Assembly (NCBI GenBank): GCA_040394475.1
Contig: JBEBSD010000105.1
Location: forward strand, 1-18,110
Reading direction: 5' to 3'
DNA: 18,110 nucleotides
From: JBEBSD01 sp040394475
GTDB taxonomy: Bacteria > Bacteroidota > Bacteroidia > Cytophagales > Spirosomataceae
Notes under the pieces: model-generated
The model's database searches: none
Told to the model about the DNA's origin: nothing
Seen by the model: only the letters and a program-made list of their open reading frames with translations
Translations under genes and position numbers: made by a program
In this document: piece by piece, positions 7,215 through 15,814 of the stretch
Layout of the letters: each line of letters begins with the position of its first letter
Numbering within the stretch: the stretch's first letter is position 1

Positions 7215-8696
7215 ATGAAAATCCTTACGGCACCCCAGATCAGGGCGTTGGATGCCTATACCATTGAACATGAACCGATTTCGGGCATCGATCTGATGGA
7301 ACGTGCGTCCAGGGCCTTTACGCAATGGTTCGTGAGCAACTATGATCCCACCCGTATCGTCTGTATATTCTGTGGAAAAGGCAATAACGGGGGGGATGGG
7401 CTGGCCATTGCACGGCTCCTTTCCCGGCGCATGTACACAGTAAAGGTGTATATCGCCGATTATACGGCCGGCGGCACTCCGGATTTCAACACGAACCTGG
7501 AACGGCTGCAGGCACATTTAACCCCGGAGATCCTCTCCGAACCTCAGGCGTTCCCCGTCCTCCCGAAAGAGGCCATCCTGATCGATGCCCTGCTGGGGTC
7601 GGGTTTATCCAGGCCGGTAACCGGCCTCCTCCGTGAAATCATCGTCCGGCTCAATGCTTCAGGATTGCCAATCATTGCCGTCGATATCGCCAGCGGGCTC
7701 CGGTCCGACTCCCCGAACAGTGCTGACGACGCAATCGTCGAACCCACTCGCACAGTGGCTTTTGAAGTCCCCAAACGCGCCTTTATGATTCCCGGCAACG
7801 ATCGCTTTGTCGGCAACTGGCAGGTGGTGCCGATTGGGCTGGACGCCGGGTTTATGGCCTTGCAACCCACGGACTGGCACCTGACGGATAGGGAATATAT
7901 ACCCCACACCCTCCGGCAGCGTGGCAAATTTTCCCATAAAGGAACCTATGGTCATACCCTTCTCATTGCCGGCAGCTACGGAAAAACAGGCGCTGCTTAC
8001 CTGGCGGGCAAAGCGTGCTTTCGTTCGGGAGCCGGCCTGCTCACGTTCTATACTCCCCGCTGCGGTTACGCAGTACTTCAGGGCAATCTGCCCGAGGCAA
8101 TGGTGCTCACGGCCCCCGGCTATGCGTTCATTTCCGGTCTGCCGTCACTGGAACCCTATGCAGCGATCGGGATAGGGCCCGGAATCGGCACCGATCCCCT
8201 TACGGCGGCAGCCCTCCGACAGTTGCTTGAAACGTATTCAGGGCCACTGGTGCTGGATGCCGATGCCCTGAACCTGCTGGCAGCGTATCCGGAACTGCTG
8301 AAGCTTTTGCCGGAAAACAGCATTTTAACGCCACATCCCAAAGAATTTCAGCGGCTGGCAGGAAAAGCGGACCACGACTACCACAACCTCGTGCTGGCGC
8401 AGGAGTTTGCCGCAAACTATCGTGTTATTATTTGCCTGAAGGGAGCGCACACCGCGGTGATCCTCCCGGATAAAACCATCTTCTTTAACAATACCGGGAA
8501 TCCAGGAATGGCCACGGGTGGCAGCGGCGACGTCCTGACCGGGATCATTACCGGACTGCTTGCGCAAGGCTATCCGCCGAAAGATGCCGCACGCGTCGCC
8601 GTTTACAAACACGGAGAAGCCGGCGACAGGGCTGCCGGAAACTATACGCAACCCGCACTGATTGCCTCCGACCTGATCGAATACCTCCGTTGGTAA
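7215..8696 (+). CDS. nnr: Bifunctional NAD(P)H-hydrate epimerase / ADP-dependent (S)-NAD(P)H-hydrate dehydratase
   Basis: This cytoplasmic metabolite-repair enzyme restores NAD(P)H from its hydrated form NAD(P)HX. The N-terminal YjeF_N (epimerase) half spans about 1-215, with CGKGNNGGDGL (53-63) for nucleotide binding and LIDALLGSGL around D124. The C-terminal ribokinase-like YjeF_C half spans about 230-493. It shows HKGTYGH (241-247), GPGIGTD (321-327), LDADALN (347-353), TPHPKEF (372-378), CLKGAHT (407-413) and the GMATGGSGD (431-439) ATP/ADP-site motif with the likely catalytic Asp439. The length of 493 is normal for the fused form. The start ATG gives MKILTAPQIRALDAYT, the usual family N-terminus. 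It is the first gene after a repeat-bearing intergenic region, and no clear -7 box was found upstream. Confidence 0.97.
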   Translation: MKILTAPQIRALDAYTIEHEPISGIDLMERASRAFTQWFVSNYDPTRIVCIFCGKGNNGGDGLAIARLLSRRMYTVKVYIADYTAGGTPDFNTNLERLQAHLTPEILSEPQAFPVLPKEAILIDALLGSGLSRPVTGLLREIIVRLNASGLPIIAVDIASGLRSDSPNSADDAIVEPTRTVAFEVPKRAFMIPGNDRFVGNWQVVPIGLDAGFMALQPTDWHLTDREYIPHTLRQRGKFSHKGTYGHTLLIAGSYGKTGAAYLAGKACFRSGAGLLTFYTPRCGYAVLQGNLPEAMVLTAPGYAFISGLPSLEPYAAIGIGPGIGTDPLTAAALRQLLETYSGPLVLDADALNLLAAYPELLKLLPENSILTPHPKEFQRLAGKADHDYHNLVLAQEFAANYRVIICLKGAHTAVILPDKTIFFNNTGNPGMATGGSGDVLTGIITGLLAQGYPPKDAARVAVYKHGEAGDRAAGNYTQPALIASDLIEYLRW

Positions 8697-8739
8697 AGCC
8701 CACCGTTTACGAACAATTATCCTGCCTACTGGCCTGGCA

Positions 8740-8760
8740 TAAAGTTTGAGAGTAACTTTA
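8740..8760. other. Small inverted repeat after nnr
   Basis: Perfect 7-nt arms TAAAGTT/AACTTTA flank a 7-nt spacer in the gap between nnr and the microprotein gene. There is no T tract beyond it, so it may be a protein-binding site or chance rather than a terminator. Confidence 0.25.
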
Positions 8761-8797
8761 CCGAAACAATATCCCTACCATTATAAATAGTACCACC

Positions 8798-8959
8798 ATG
8801 CGACCGTTACATTCCGACCTGAATTATTTTGGAAAAACCGAAAAGAAAAAACCGATGATGAGCCAGGCTACCTGGATAGGCGGGCTATCGCTTTTAGCCG
8901 TTCTCTACCTCCTCTTTCGTTTTATAGACCCGATCCTGTCCAAAGGTGCCATTCCCTGA
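8798..8959 (+). CDS. Small single-pass membrane protein (53 residues), unknown function
   Basis: An open frame from ATG 8798 to TGA 8957-8959 encodes 53 residues. The N-terminus is polar and lysine-rich (GKTEKKK at 12-18). One hydrophobic segment follows at about 25-45 (WIGGLSLLAVLYLLFRFI), then a short DPILSKGAIP tail. Composition and charge layout are those of a real membrane microprotein (positive-inside, N-in), and codon use is like the neighbours. It lies 101 nt after nnr and 68 nt before the FUSC-family gene in the same direction, so it may be co-transcribed with either. No family was recognised. Chance occurrence of such a well-formed frame is possible but unlikely. Confidence 0.55.
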   Translation: MRPLHSDLNYFGKTEKKKPMMSQATWIGGLSLLAVLYLLFRFIDPILSKGAIP

Positions 8960-9027
8960 ACCGGTGATGTTAGTAAATCCAGGCAAAAAGGAGTAGTATT
9001 GCGCACTTGGAACAGTAGTGCTACTTT

Positions 9028-11253
9028 ATGAACTATCTGGACGGATTCAGCAAATTTATTTTCAGCCAGCATCTTGCGACCGGCCTTAAACTAACGCTGG
9101 CGGCCATTATCCCCTGCCTGATTTTCTCGCACTACGGGATACTGGATGCCATGATCTCCTTCCCGTTAGGGACCTTGTTTATTGCCGGAACCGATAGTCC
9201 GGGCCCTACGCATACCCGGCGGAATACCCTGATCCTCACCATCCTCCTGGCCTTCCTTATTGTCTATGGGACCAGCCTGCTACACGACCTGCCGGTATTG
9301 TTTTTTTTCGCCATCATCTGTTTCGGAATGTTCTTTTCCATGATAGGCGTTTACGGAAACAGGGGCAGCAGCGTGGGGACTATTTCATTGCTCATCTTCA
9401 TCATTACAATCGACAGTCCTTCTGCAGCCGGCGGCACCTTCTCGCAGGCGATCATTTTCGCGGCCGGCGGTATTTGGTACCTCCTGCTTTTCTTTATGCT
9501 TGATAAACTCCGTCCTTACCAGCACGTGCAGCAGCTGATGGGCGAAAACTTTGTCAATCTGGGAGCGCTTCTCACCACTAAATCACGGTTTTACCGGGCG
9601 AATATCAACTTCTCCCGGCTTTCTGACAAGATGCTGCAACAACAAATCGGCATCCGGGAAAACCAGGAAAACCTGCGGGAGATCCTCTTCCGCACCCGCC
9701 AGCTTGTCTCGGAATCCAGCAACAAAAGCCGGACACTCATGCTGATGTTTCTCGATAGTATCGACCTCTTTGAACAGATACTCAACTCTCAGCAGGATTA
9801 CCAGAAACTGCACCTGGCCTTTGGGAACTCCAAGATTTTAAGGGTTTTCGGGACCTATCTCTCCTGGCTGGGGGCTGAAGTCCAGCATATAGGCGTAGCC
9901 GTGCAGGCCGGCATCCCCTCGCGGCCCCGTCACGATCTGGATGAATCCTTCCACAAGTGTGAACTGATCTTTGTCCGCTACCGGGAAACCCACATGACCC
10001 AGGACAACATAGAAGATTTTATCATGCTGCGGCAAATTCTCAACAGCATGCGGGATGTCACGCAGCGGATAAAAAAGCTCCACCGGGCGACCCGCTACGA
10101 GGCCACACGGCCTGAAGATATCCAGACCTATGTAAGCTCCGACGAAATCGCCCCGCCGCAGGACTACCATCCCCGGCTGCTGCTCGACAACCTTTCCCTC
10201 AAATCGGGCCATTTCCGGCATTCACTGCGGCTGACCATCGCCTTACTGATTGGCCATTCTCTCTCCCTTTTCTGGGAAATCGGACATAGCTACTGGATTT
10301 TACTGACCATCGTCACCATTATGAAACCCGCCTTCAGTATCACCAAACAGCGTAATCTTTACCGGATGGCGGGTACGGTGCTGGGCGCAATTGCCGGTTT
10401 CCTGTTACTCTACCTGACCGATAACACCATCACCCTTTTCGCATGCATGATCATTGCCATGATCGTCGCGCATACCTTTCTGAAGCTCAATTATTTCGTA
10501 GCCTCTATCGGGATTACGATTTATGTATTGCTGGCCTTCAGCTTTATTACCCCCCATGCTATCAACGCAGTTTTACTGGACAGGGTGACCGATACTTTCA
10601 TTGGTTCTGCCATTGCGACCATCGTTTCCCTTTTTGTCCTGCCTCAATGGGAATACCAGCACCGCGAAGGATTTATCCTGCAGGCGCTGCGTACCAATCT
10701 GCGTTATTTCGACACCGTCGCCGGGGTTTTTGAAGGAAAACCGCTGGATATGGGCGCCCTTAAAATGAGCCGGAAAAACGCCTTTATCGAACTGGCCAAC
10801 TTATCGGATACGTTCCAGCGCATGATGTCCGAACCCAAACGGCAGCGTGTCAAGCTGGAAGATTTCCACCAGTTCGTAGCGACCAGCCACATGCTGACTT
10901 CGTATATTGCCTCGCTGTCGACCTATGCCCAGACAGTAGGGCACAAATACCAGATAACCGCCTTTACACCACGTATCCGTAAAATCAAAAGGAACCTGGG
11001 AGATGCAGCCGACATCGTGGAAGGGCGCTATGTGGAACGGACGGTGGTGATCCGCCAGCCCACCCCCCAGAATGAACAGCTGCTGGAGATGCTGGCCAGT
11101 ATCAAAAAGGAAATCCGGGAGACGGGAAGAGAAGGAGTCCGCGACCCTTCCCTTAGCAGGGAATTATCGGAACTGCGTACCATCGATGAGTTATTCGAGC
11201 TGATTTACACCATTACCATCGATGAGGTCAAGATCCTGAACCGGTTGTTTTAG
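9028..11253 (+). CDS. FUSC/YccS-family inner membrane protein
   Basis: The 741-residue protein has the duplicated layout of the FUSC superfamily (YccS, YhfK, fusaric-acid resistance and aromatic-acid exporter relatives). A first bundle of hydrophobic helices lies at about 17-160 and includes GTLFIAGTDSPGPTHTRRN. A cytoplasmic helical region spans about 165-395. A second bundle at about 398-540 carries the family motif FRHSLRLTIALLIG...SYWILLTIVTIMKPAFSITKQRNLYR..GT..GAIAG. A helical cytoplasmic tail follows to 741. Relatives are thought to export small aromatic or toxic compounds, but most are uncharacterised and no substrate can be assigned here. The ATG at 9028 is the first in-frame start giving a normal N-terminus. 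Just upstream is TAGTATTG (8994-9001), a one-mismatch -7 box. No adaptor (membrane-fusion) protein gene is adjacent. Confidence 0.93.
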   Translation: MNYLDGFSKFIFSQHLATGLKLTLAAIIPCLIFSHYGILDAMISFPLGTLFIAGTDSPGPTHTRRNTLILTILLAFLIVYGTSLLHDLPVLFFFAIICFGMFFSMIGVYGNRGSSVGTISLLIFIITIDSPSAAGGTFSQAIIFAAGGIWYLLLFFMLDKLRPYQHVQQLMGENFVNLGALLTTKSRFYRANINFSRLSDKMLQQQIGIRENQENLREILFRTRQLVSESSNKSRTLMLMFLDSIDLFEQILNSQQDYQKLHLAFGNSKILRVFGTYLSWLGAEVQHIGVAVQAGIPSRPRHDLDESFHKCELIFVRYRETHMTQDNIEDFIMLRQILNSMRDVTQRIKKLHRATRYEATRPEDIQTYVSSDEIAPPQDYHPRLLLDNLSLKSGHFRHSLRLTIALLIGHSLSLFWEIGHSYWILLTIVTIMKPAFSITKQRNLYRMAGTVLGAIAGFLLLYLTDNTITLFACMIIAMIVAHTFLKLNYFVASIGITIYVLLAFSFITPHAINAVLLDRVTDTFIGSAIATIVSLFVLPQWEYQHREGFILQALRTNLRYFDTVAGVFEGKPLDMGALKMSRKNAFIELANLSDTFQRMMSEPKRQRVKLEDFHQFVATSHMLTSYIASLSTYAQTVGHKYQITAFTPRIRKIKRNLGDAADIVEGRYVERTVVIRQPTPQNEQLLEMLASIKKEIRETGREGVRDPSLSRELSELRTIDELFELIYTITIDEVKILNRLF

Positions 11254-11346
11254 TTCCTCAGGCACTTGATCTCCCGTTGTTAAGTCTTACGCCTGCGCGT
11301 TTTACAGAAAAAAAACAGGTTTCCTGCTATTCGTTACCAGAATTGC

Positions 11347-11354
11347 TATATTTG
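11347..11354 (+). promoter_or_regulatory. Candidate -7 promoter box (TATATTTG)
   Basis: The site is an exact TAnnTTTG match in the 337-bp gap between the FUSC gene and the tyrosinase. It would give a leader of about 230 nt before the tyrosinase ATG, or about 12 nt before the small open frame at 11372. A GTTTCC stretch about 23 nt upstream is only a poor -33 element. Confidence 0.5.
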
Positions 11355-11371
11355 GAACAGCTTTTCACGAA

Positions 11372-11572
11372 ATGCCGGCAGCAACCTGCCTGAAACGATT
11401 TACAGAAACAACAACGAACCCCCGCTATGAAACTATCCCGTTCCCGGAGGACCTCCTCCCGGGCGGTTTAATCATCAGCCAGATTTACCTGAAGCGAGCT
11501 AAAGGAACCTTTCCTGTTACCCGGGTTACTGATCCCTGCAACGAATTTACCAAGTACAATACCGATCATTAA
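11372..11572 (+). CDS. Possible small protein upstream of tyrosinase (66 residues)
   Basis: An ATG-initiated frame lies 17 nt after the TATATTTG box and ends 18 nt before the tyrosinase start. The product starts MPAATCLKRFTETTTNPRYE and has no signal peptide, membrane segment or recognised motif. Placement between promoter and gene would suit a leader cistron, but the coding character is weak and no family is recognised. It may simply be the untranslated leader of the tyrosinase mRNA. Confidence 0.22.
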   Translation: MPAATCLKRFTETTTNPRYETIPFPEDLLPGGLIISQIYLKRAKGTFPVTRVTDPCNEFTKYNTDH

Positions 11573-11590
11573 CGTTAAACAACTTCAAAA

Positions 11591-13075
11591 ATGAAAAGAC
11601 TCCTTTATTTCACTGTGCTCGCGTCCCTGTTCTTCCTGACAGGATGCGGCGAACAAGAAAACGTACCCGACAAGTTTATACGGAAAAGTGTTTACTCCGA
11701 CGACGTCGCCAGGGACCTGGAGGCGCTGGACAAAGCACTGGAAATCATGCGCAGCAAAGATTGCTCTGACCCTCTCAGCTGGTATTATCAGGGCGCCATG
11801 CACTGGATTCCCGACACCATCAACGGCCCCAACAGGCTCTGCGACTCCTACCAGACGATGGCCGACCTGAAAGAAGCCTGGGACAACTGCACCCATACGG
11901 AAAGCGGGGCCGAAGAAATTCATTTCCTGGTCTGGCACCGGTTGTATACCTGGCATTTCGAACGGATCGTCCGGAAATTATCCGGGTATGCAGACTTCGC
12001 CCTGCCTTACTGGGGGTATACCGACACACTGGATACCCTTCAAAGCCGGACGATGCCCGCTATTTTCCGAACCGGCTCCACCCATCTGTTCGAACCCGCC
12101 CGCCTGGACAGTCTTAATAACGGGTTCCCCATCAGCGGTAAAGCTACCCGGAGACTCAGTTTATCTAAGCTGAATGAATACCGGTTGTATGCACTGTACA
12201 ATGAGAATATCAACAGCGCCCCGCACGGCGCCATGCACAATTACATAGGTTTCGGAAACGATATCCGGGGAAAAAGCCTGCCCAACAGCGTGTGGCAACA
12301 ACCTACCAACGGGATGATGTCGGAGGTGGCAACGGCAGCCTTTGATCCGATCTTTTGGGTACATCATGCCAATATCGACCGGATCTGGCAGCAATGGACC
12401 AATTCCGAAAATGGCCAGAATGTTCTCCTGGAAGAATTGAAAGCGGCTCCCTGGCCTTATGTTTTTTTCGATGAAAACGGAGAAAAGGTCACGTATACGA
12501 TCGAAGAAGTTGTCGAAAACCTTTATAAAACCGACTACGACTATGACGACACCCCGGTAGCCCCCAAGACGGCTCCTGAACTCCGGGAAAAACGCCTTAA
12601 CCTGGCTGCTGTCCAGACAAAAGATACGCTGGCAAAAATCACCAGGGCAACCTCATTGAATAATAAAGTCACCAACATCTCCCTCGCCAACCTCAACCGG
12701 GAAAAGGCGAACCTGCTCAGCGCCGCCAACCCGGAGGGTGAAATTCTCATTCTGAATGTCACGGTTTCATTTACCAAGGCTCCCAAAGGCGATTTCGAGG
12801 TATACCTCAACCTTCCGACAACGGAAACCCCTACCCCCGAAAGCGACCATTTTGCCGGCTTTATGACATTCTTCGGGGCCGACCATCAGCATACGGGCCA
12901 TCAGCACCATGCCCCTGACTCCAGGACCCGGAAGACGTTTCGTTTTGAGATCACACCGGAAGCCCTCCATTCCAACGCCCTGGAAAAGGAAGCGTTCGAA
13001 TTGTCCATCCATAAGTTTGACGGTTCCGGGGAGGATGATATCCGGATCGACCACCTGTCGATCATTAAACACTAA
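11591..13075 (+). CDS. Lipoprotein tyrosinase / polyphenol oxidase-like copper enzyme
   Basis: The 494-residue protein belongs to the type-3 copper family, which oxidises phenols or o-diphenols to quinones. The N-terminus is a lipoprotein signal with lipobox LTGC (Cys19), so the protein is probably anchored in an envelope membrane. CuA ligand candidates are H71 (GAMHW), H102 within Cys-Thr-His (C100-H102, resembling the thioether-bridged CxH of tyrosinases) or H111, and H116 (FLVWHRLY). CuB candidates are H212 and H216 (PHGAMHNYIG) and H258/H259 (FDPIFWVHHANIDRIW). After the catalytic core, VFFDENGEKVTYTIEEVVE (291-309) resembles the DWL-type linker of plant polyphenol oxidases. The C-terminal part (about 385-494) with DHFAGF, a His-rich stretch (431-440) and HKFDGSG resembles their KFDV domain. 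That similarity is judged by eye. No caddie or copper-chaperone gene is adjacent. It is convergent with feoB. Confidence 0.92.
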   Translation: MKRLLYFTVLASLFFLTGCGEQENVPDKFIRKSVYSDDVARDLEALDKALEIMRSKDCSDPLSWYYQGAMHWIPDTINGPNRLCDSYQTMADLKEAWDNCTHTESGAEEIHFLVWHRLYTWHFERIVRKLSGYADFALPYWGYTDTLDTLQSRTMPAIFRTGSTHLFEPARLDSLNNGFPISGKATRRLSLSKLNEYRLYALYNENINSAPHGAMHNYIGFGNDIRGKSLPNSVWQQPTNGMMSEVATAAFDPIFWVHHANIDRIWQQWTNSENGQNVLLEELKAAPWPYVFFDENGEKVTYTIEEVVENLYKTDYDYDDTPVAPKTAPELREKRLNLAAVQTKDTLAKITRATSLNNKVTNISLANLNREKANLLSAANPEGEILILNVTVSFTKAPKGDFEVYLNLPTTETPTPESDHFAGFMTFFGADHQHTGHQHHAPDSRTRKTFRFEITPEALHSNALEKEAFELSIHKFDGSGEDDIRIDHLSIIKH

Positions 13076-13091
13076 GGATACCTGTAAAAGC

Positions 13092-13129
13092 AATTTGCCC
13101 AAACCGTCTTAACGCGGTTTGGGCAAATT
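13092..13129. terminator. Bidirectional hairpin between tyrosinase and feoB
   Basis: A perfect 15-bp stem (13092-13106 with 13115-13129, arms AATTTGCCCAAACCG/CGGTTTGGGCAAATT) has an 8-nt loop. It sits 17 nt after the tyrosinase stop and 40 nt beyond the feoB stop. Both ends are A/T, and a short T run (GCTTTTAC) follows on the minus side. It probably terminates both convergent transcripts, better on the minus strand. Confidence 0.75.
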
Positions 13130-13169
13130 CAGGTGCCGGCTATTCCCGATGCGGGCGCTGCTAATCCTT

Positions 13170-15296
13170 CTAATTCATCAGCTGATAGACCGCAAACGAC
13201 AGGATCCATGCCAGCGACATGGTGTACGCCAACTGGATGAGGGGCCATTTCCATCCTCCCGTTTCACGGTATACGGCCGCCAGGGTACTCATACACATCA
13301 TGGCGAACGCATAGAAAACCAGCAGCGACATGGCAACTGCCGGGGTATACCTCGGCCCTCCCGTTTCGGGATTGATTTCATTTCGCAGGCGCTCCTTAAT
13401 CGTACTTTCATCCTCCGCATCGCTGGCTCCGATGCTATAAATAGTTGCCATGGTGCCGACAAATACTTCTCTGGCGGCAAAAGAAGCCAGCAGAGCGATA
13501 CCGATTTTCCAGTCGTATCCCAGTGGCCTGATTACCGGCTCCATGGCCTGCCCGATCCTGCCGGCATACGAAGTTTCCAGCCGCACCGACGAAACGGCCG
13601 CTTCCAGCGCTTCGTCGGACACCATCGTCAGCTCTTCGCGGACCTGCTCTTCCGCCCTGTCCTGGCTGTCGCCCGGTCCGTAGGCCGCCAATACCCACAG
13701 GATAATAGAAACAGCGACAATGACCTTACCGGCCTGTACCACAAACGCCCGCACACTGTCGTACATCATCACCCCTACATGGTTCCACCGGGGCCATTTG
13801 TACGTTGGCAGTTCCAGGATCAGGTACCCGGTTTCATTTCTTTTGACGAAAACGGTCATCAGGTAGGCAGTAAAAATGGCGCCCGCAACCCCCAGCAAAT
13901 AAAGCCCCAGCAAAGCGAGTCCCTGCAAATTGAGTACCCCGAGCACCTTTTGATCGGGCACCACCAGGGCTATCAGGATCGTATAAATCGGAAGCCTCGC
14001 CGAACAGGCCATCATCGGGGTCGCCATAATGGTCACCAGGCGTTCATAGCGATTGGAAATGGTACGGGCCGACATGATCGCCGGCACGGCGCAGGCCACA
14101 CCCGAAATAAGGGGAACAACACTCCGGCCATTTAACCCGTACGGCCGCATGATCCGGTCCATAATCACCATCACCCGTGCCATATAACCCGATTCTTCCA
14201 GCAGTCCGACGAGTGCGTACAGCAATCCGATCTGCGGGATAAATATAATCACCCCTCCTATCCCGGCCATGATGCCATCCGTAAGCAGGTCGTTTAAAAG
14301 GCCCGTGGGCAAGACTTCCTTCGTCCAGGAAATCGCCTGGCTGGTCGCTTCGTCAATAAGATCCATCGGGTAGGCTGCCCAGGAAAACAAGGCCTGAAAA
14401 ACCAGCAGCAATACGGCCAGGAAAATAACATACCCCCAAAACGGGTGCAGCAGCAGTTTATCAAGCTTCGCCGTGGCCGGATGCTGTCCTGTCCCTCCTT
14501 TGCTCTTGACAGCCTTATCCGTGAGCGCATGAATGGCTTCGTACCGCGCGATGGTTTCATGCTGCAGCCACGCCGCTTCATCGAACCCGTGTTTTTCAAT
14601 CAGCTGGTCCAGCCGCACCCTGGCGGGCGCCTGCAGGAAACTCAGGTGATCATGCTGGCACACGTACTGAAGCGCCAGGTACGGATTCCGGATACCATAT
14701 TCCCGGCTGACTTCTTCCAGCAGCGGCTGCAGATCCGCCGACGGATTAAAAAACGAGACGGCAGGTGATGGCTGCTCCAGTACCCCGGCGACCGCTTCCT
14801 TCAAACGATCCAGGCCTTCGCCGTTACGCGCATTGATTTTCACGACGGGCACCCCGAGTTCCATGGCCAGCTTTACGGCATTTACTTCCAGCTGCATGCT
14901 CACGGCGATATCCAGCATATTGAGCGCCAGCACAACCGGCCGCCCCAAATCCGCTATTTCCGTAAACAGCAGCAGGTTCCGGCTCAGATTGGAGGCGTCC
15001 GCCACCACGATCACCGCGTCGGGAAAGTCCGCATGGTCCGGATTCGCCAGTACGTCCATGACCACCTTTTCATCTTCCGATTTCGGGTAAATGCTATACA
15101 GGCCCGGGAGGTCTACCACCACCACTTCTTCCGTCTGCCCTTTCCCGGGGACACGCGTAATTCCCGTTTTTTTATCGACGGTAACGCCCGGGAAATTCCC
15201 GACTTTCTGACGCAACCCGGTCAGTTCGTTAAAAAGTGATGATTTTCCGGAATTCGGATTGCCTGCAAGGGCAACAACAGGTTTTCTAGGTTTCAA
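13170..15296 (-). CDS. feoB: Ferrous iron transport protein B
   Basis: This 708-residue inner-membrane Fe(II) transporter has a cytosolic G domain. G-motifs: G1 GNPNSGKS (12-19), G2 with T39 in GVTV, G3 DLPG (62-65), G4 NMLD (126-129), G5-like INARNGEG (154-161). A helical GDI-like linker follows to about 275. The membrane part runs from about 287 to 705. It contains two Gate-type regions with GVACAVPAIMSAR (C402) and MMACSARLPIY (C431), and later LLASFAAREVFVGTMATIY (602-620). Length is slightly below the E. coli protein (about 770) and within family range. The only start compatible with the P-loop is TTG at 15296, because the frame is closed 15 nt upstream by TAA and has no ATG. It is downstream of feoA with a 53-bp gap, so the two likely form one operon. 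No feoC is seen. Confidence 0.97.
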   Translation of the reverse strand: MKPRKPVVALAGNPNSGKSSLFNELTGLRQKVGNFPGVTVDKKTGITRVPGKGQTEEVVVVDLPGLYSIYPKSEDEKVVMDVLANPDHADFPDAVIVVADASNLSRNLLLFTEIADLGRPVVLALNMLDIAVSMQLEVNAVKLAMELGVPVVKINARNGEGLDRLKEAVAGVLEQPSPAVSFFNPSADLQPLLEEVSREYGIRNPYLALQYVCQHDHLSFLQAPARVRLDQLIEKHGFDEAAWLQHETIARYEAIHALTDKAVKSKGGTGQHPATAKLDKLLLHPFWGYVIFLAVLLLVFQALFSWAAYPMDLIDEATSQAISWTKEVLPTGLLNDLLTDGIMAGIGGVIIFIPQIGLLYALVGLLEESGYMARVMVIMDRIMRPYGLNGRSVVPLISGVACAVPAIMSARTISNRYERLVTIMATPMMACSARLPIYTILIALVVPDQKVLGVLNLQGLALLGLYLLGVAGAIFTAYLMTVFVKRNETGYLILELPTYKWPRWNHVGVMMYDSVRAFVVQAGKVIVAVSIILWVLAAYGPGDSQDRAEEQVREELTMVSDEALEAAVSSVRLETSYAGRIGQAMEPVIRPLGYDWKIGIALLASFAAREVFVGTMATIYSIGASDAEDESTIKERLRNEINPETGGPRYTPAVAMSLLVFYAFAMMCMSTLAAVYRETGGWKWPLIQLAYTMSLAWILSFAVYQLMN

Positions 15297-15349
15297 TATT
15301 CGTACGCGTTAAAGATCACAGGACGAGGGCATTCAGCCGTACCCGCGGA

Positions 15350-15583
15350 TTACAAAGGACTTTCGACCAGGATGCTCCTGGCTTCACTTTGGCGCAGCGC
15401 CAGGTGATAGCCGCCTCCTATACTGATGCATACAGGATCCCCGAAGGGTGCGAGGGCCAATACCTGCACCTCCCTTCCCGGAAGGCACCCCATTTCCAGT
15501 AGTTTATGGGAAATTAATCTGTCTGTCAGGGATTTGATTATCCCGGTCTCGCCTCTTTTCAAATCTGCTATACTCCGACTCAT
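15350..15583 (-). CDS. feoA: FeoA-domain protein, partner of FeoB
   Basis: A 77-residue cytosolic protein of the size and pattern of FeoA (SH3-like fold). It shows an N-terminal L..L..GE.G.I..L segment, the LLEMGCLPGREVQVLALAPFGDPVCISIGG core, and an LALR..EA..I.V end. FeoA is required with FeoB for ferrous iron uptake. It is the first gene of the feoAB operon, starts at ATG 15583, and its upstream region is shared with the divergent ccm genes. Confidence 0.95.
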   Translation of the reverse strand: MSRSIADLKRGETGIIKSLTDRLISHKLLEMGCLPGREVQVLALAPFGDPVCISIGGGYHLALRQSEARSILVESPL

Positions 15584-15641
15584 CTCACTATAAAAATTAC
15601 CCTTACAACCATCTCGCGAAAACCTTCTCCCGCTTTCGTCA

Positions 15642-15657
15642 CTGCCGATCGCGGCAG
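15642..15657. other. Small hairpin in the feoA leader
   Basis: CTGCCG-ATCG-CGGCAG forms a perfect 6-bp stem with a 4-nt loop about 60 nt upstream of feoA. It could be an mRNA leader element or an operator. Nothing else supports a function. Confidence 0.3.
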
Positions 15658-15715
15658 GATCAGCCTATCGTTGCAATTTAGATTCAGTATAAGTATCACA
15701 AAGAAACGGCTCTGC

Positions 15716-15730
15716 TTTGATATAATCAAA
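15716..15730. promoter_or_regulatory. Palindromic operator candidate between feoA and ccmB (TTTGAT-ATA-ATCAAA)
   Basis: Perfect 6-nt arms surround a 3-nt centre in the divergent feoAB/ccmBCDE promoter region. The half-sites equal those of the FNR box TTGAT-n4-ATCAA but with one base less between them. Read on the minus strand, its right arm runs into TATTATTTG (15727-15735), a -7 box with one extra spacer base, so a bound regulator could act directly on the feoA promoter. Confidence 0.45.
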
Positions 15731-15814
15731 TAATAAATAATGCAATCCCGTTTCTACGGGTCGTAAAAGGCCAAATAAGCTCCCCTCAAATTCCTCTTTG
15801 TCGGCTTTATCACC

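Noticed and set aside
11275..11330. Terminator for the FUSC gene
   Set aside because: An A-run and short CAGG/CCTG pairing exist, but there is no stable stem followed by T.
13119..14135. 338-codon plus-strand frame
   Set aside because: It is antisense to feoB, rich in R/H/Q/P as expected for the complement of a real gene, and has no family resemblance.
14833..15090. Serine/threonine-rich frame opposite the FeoB G domain
   Set aside because: It is the complement of conserved FeoB coding sequence, hence a shadow.
15661..15700. Fur box upstream of feoA (GATACTTATACTGAATC on the minus strand)
   Set aside because: The two halves match at few positions, which is too weak to call an iron-box.
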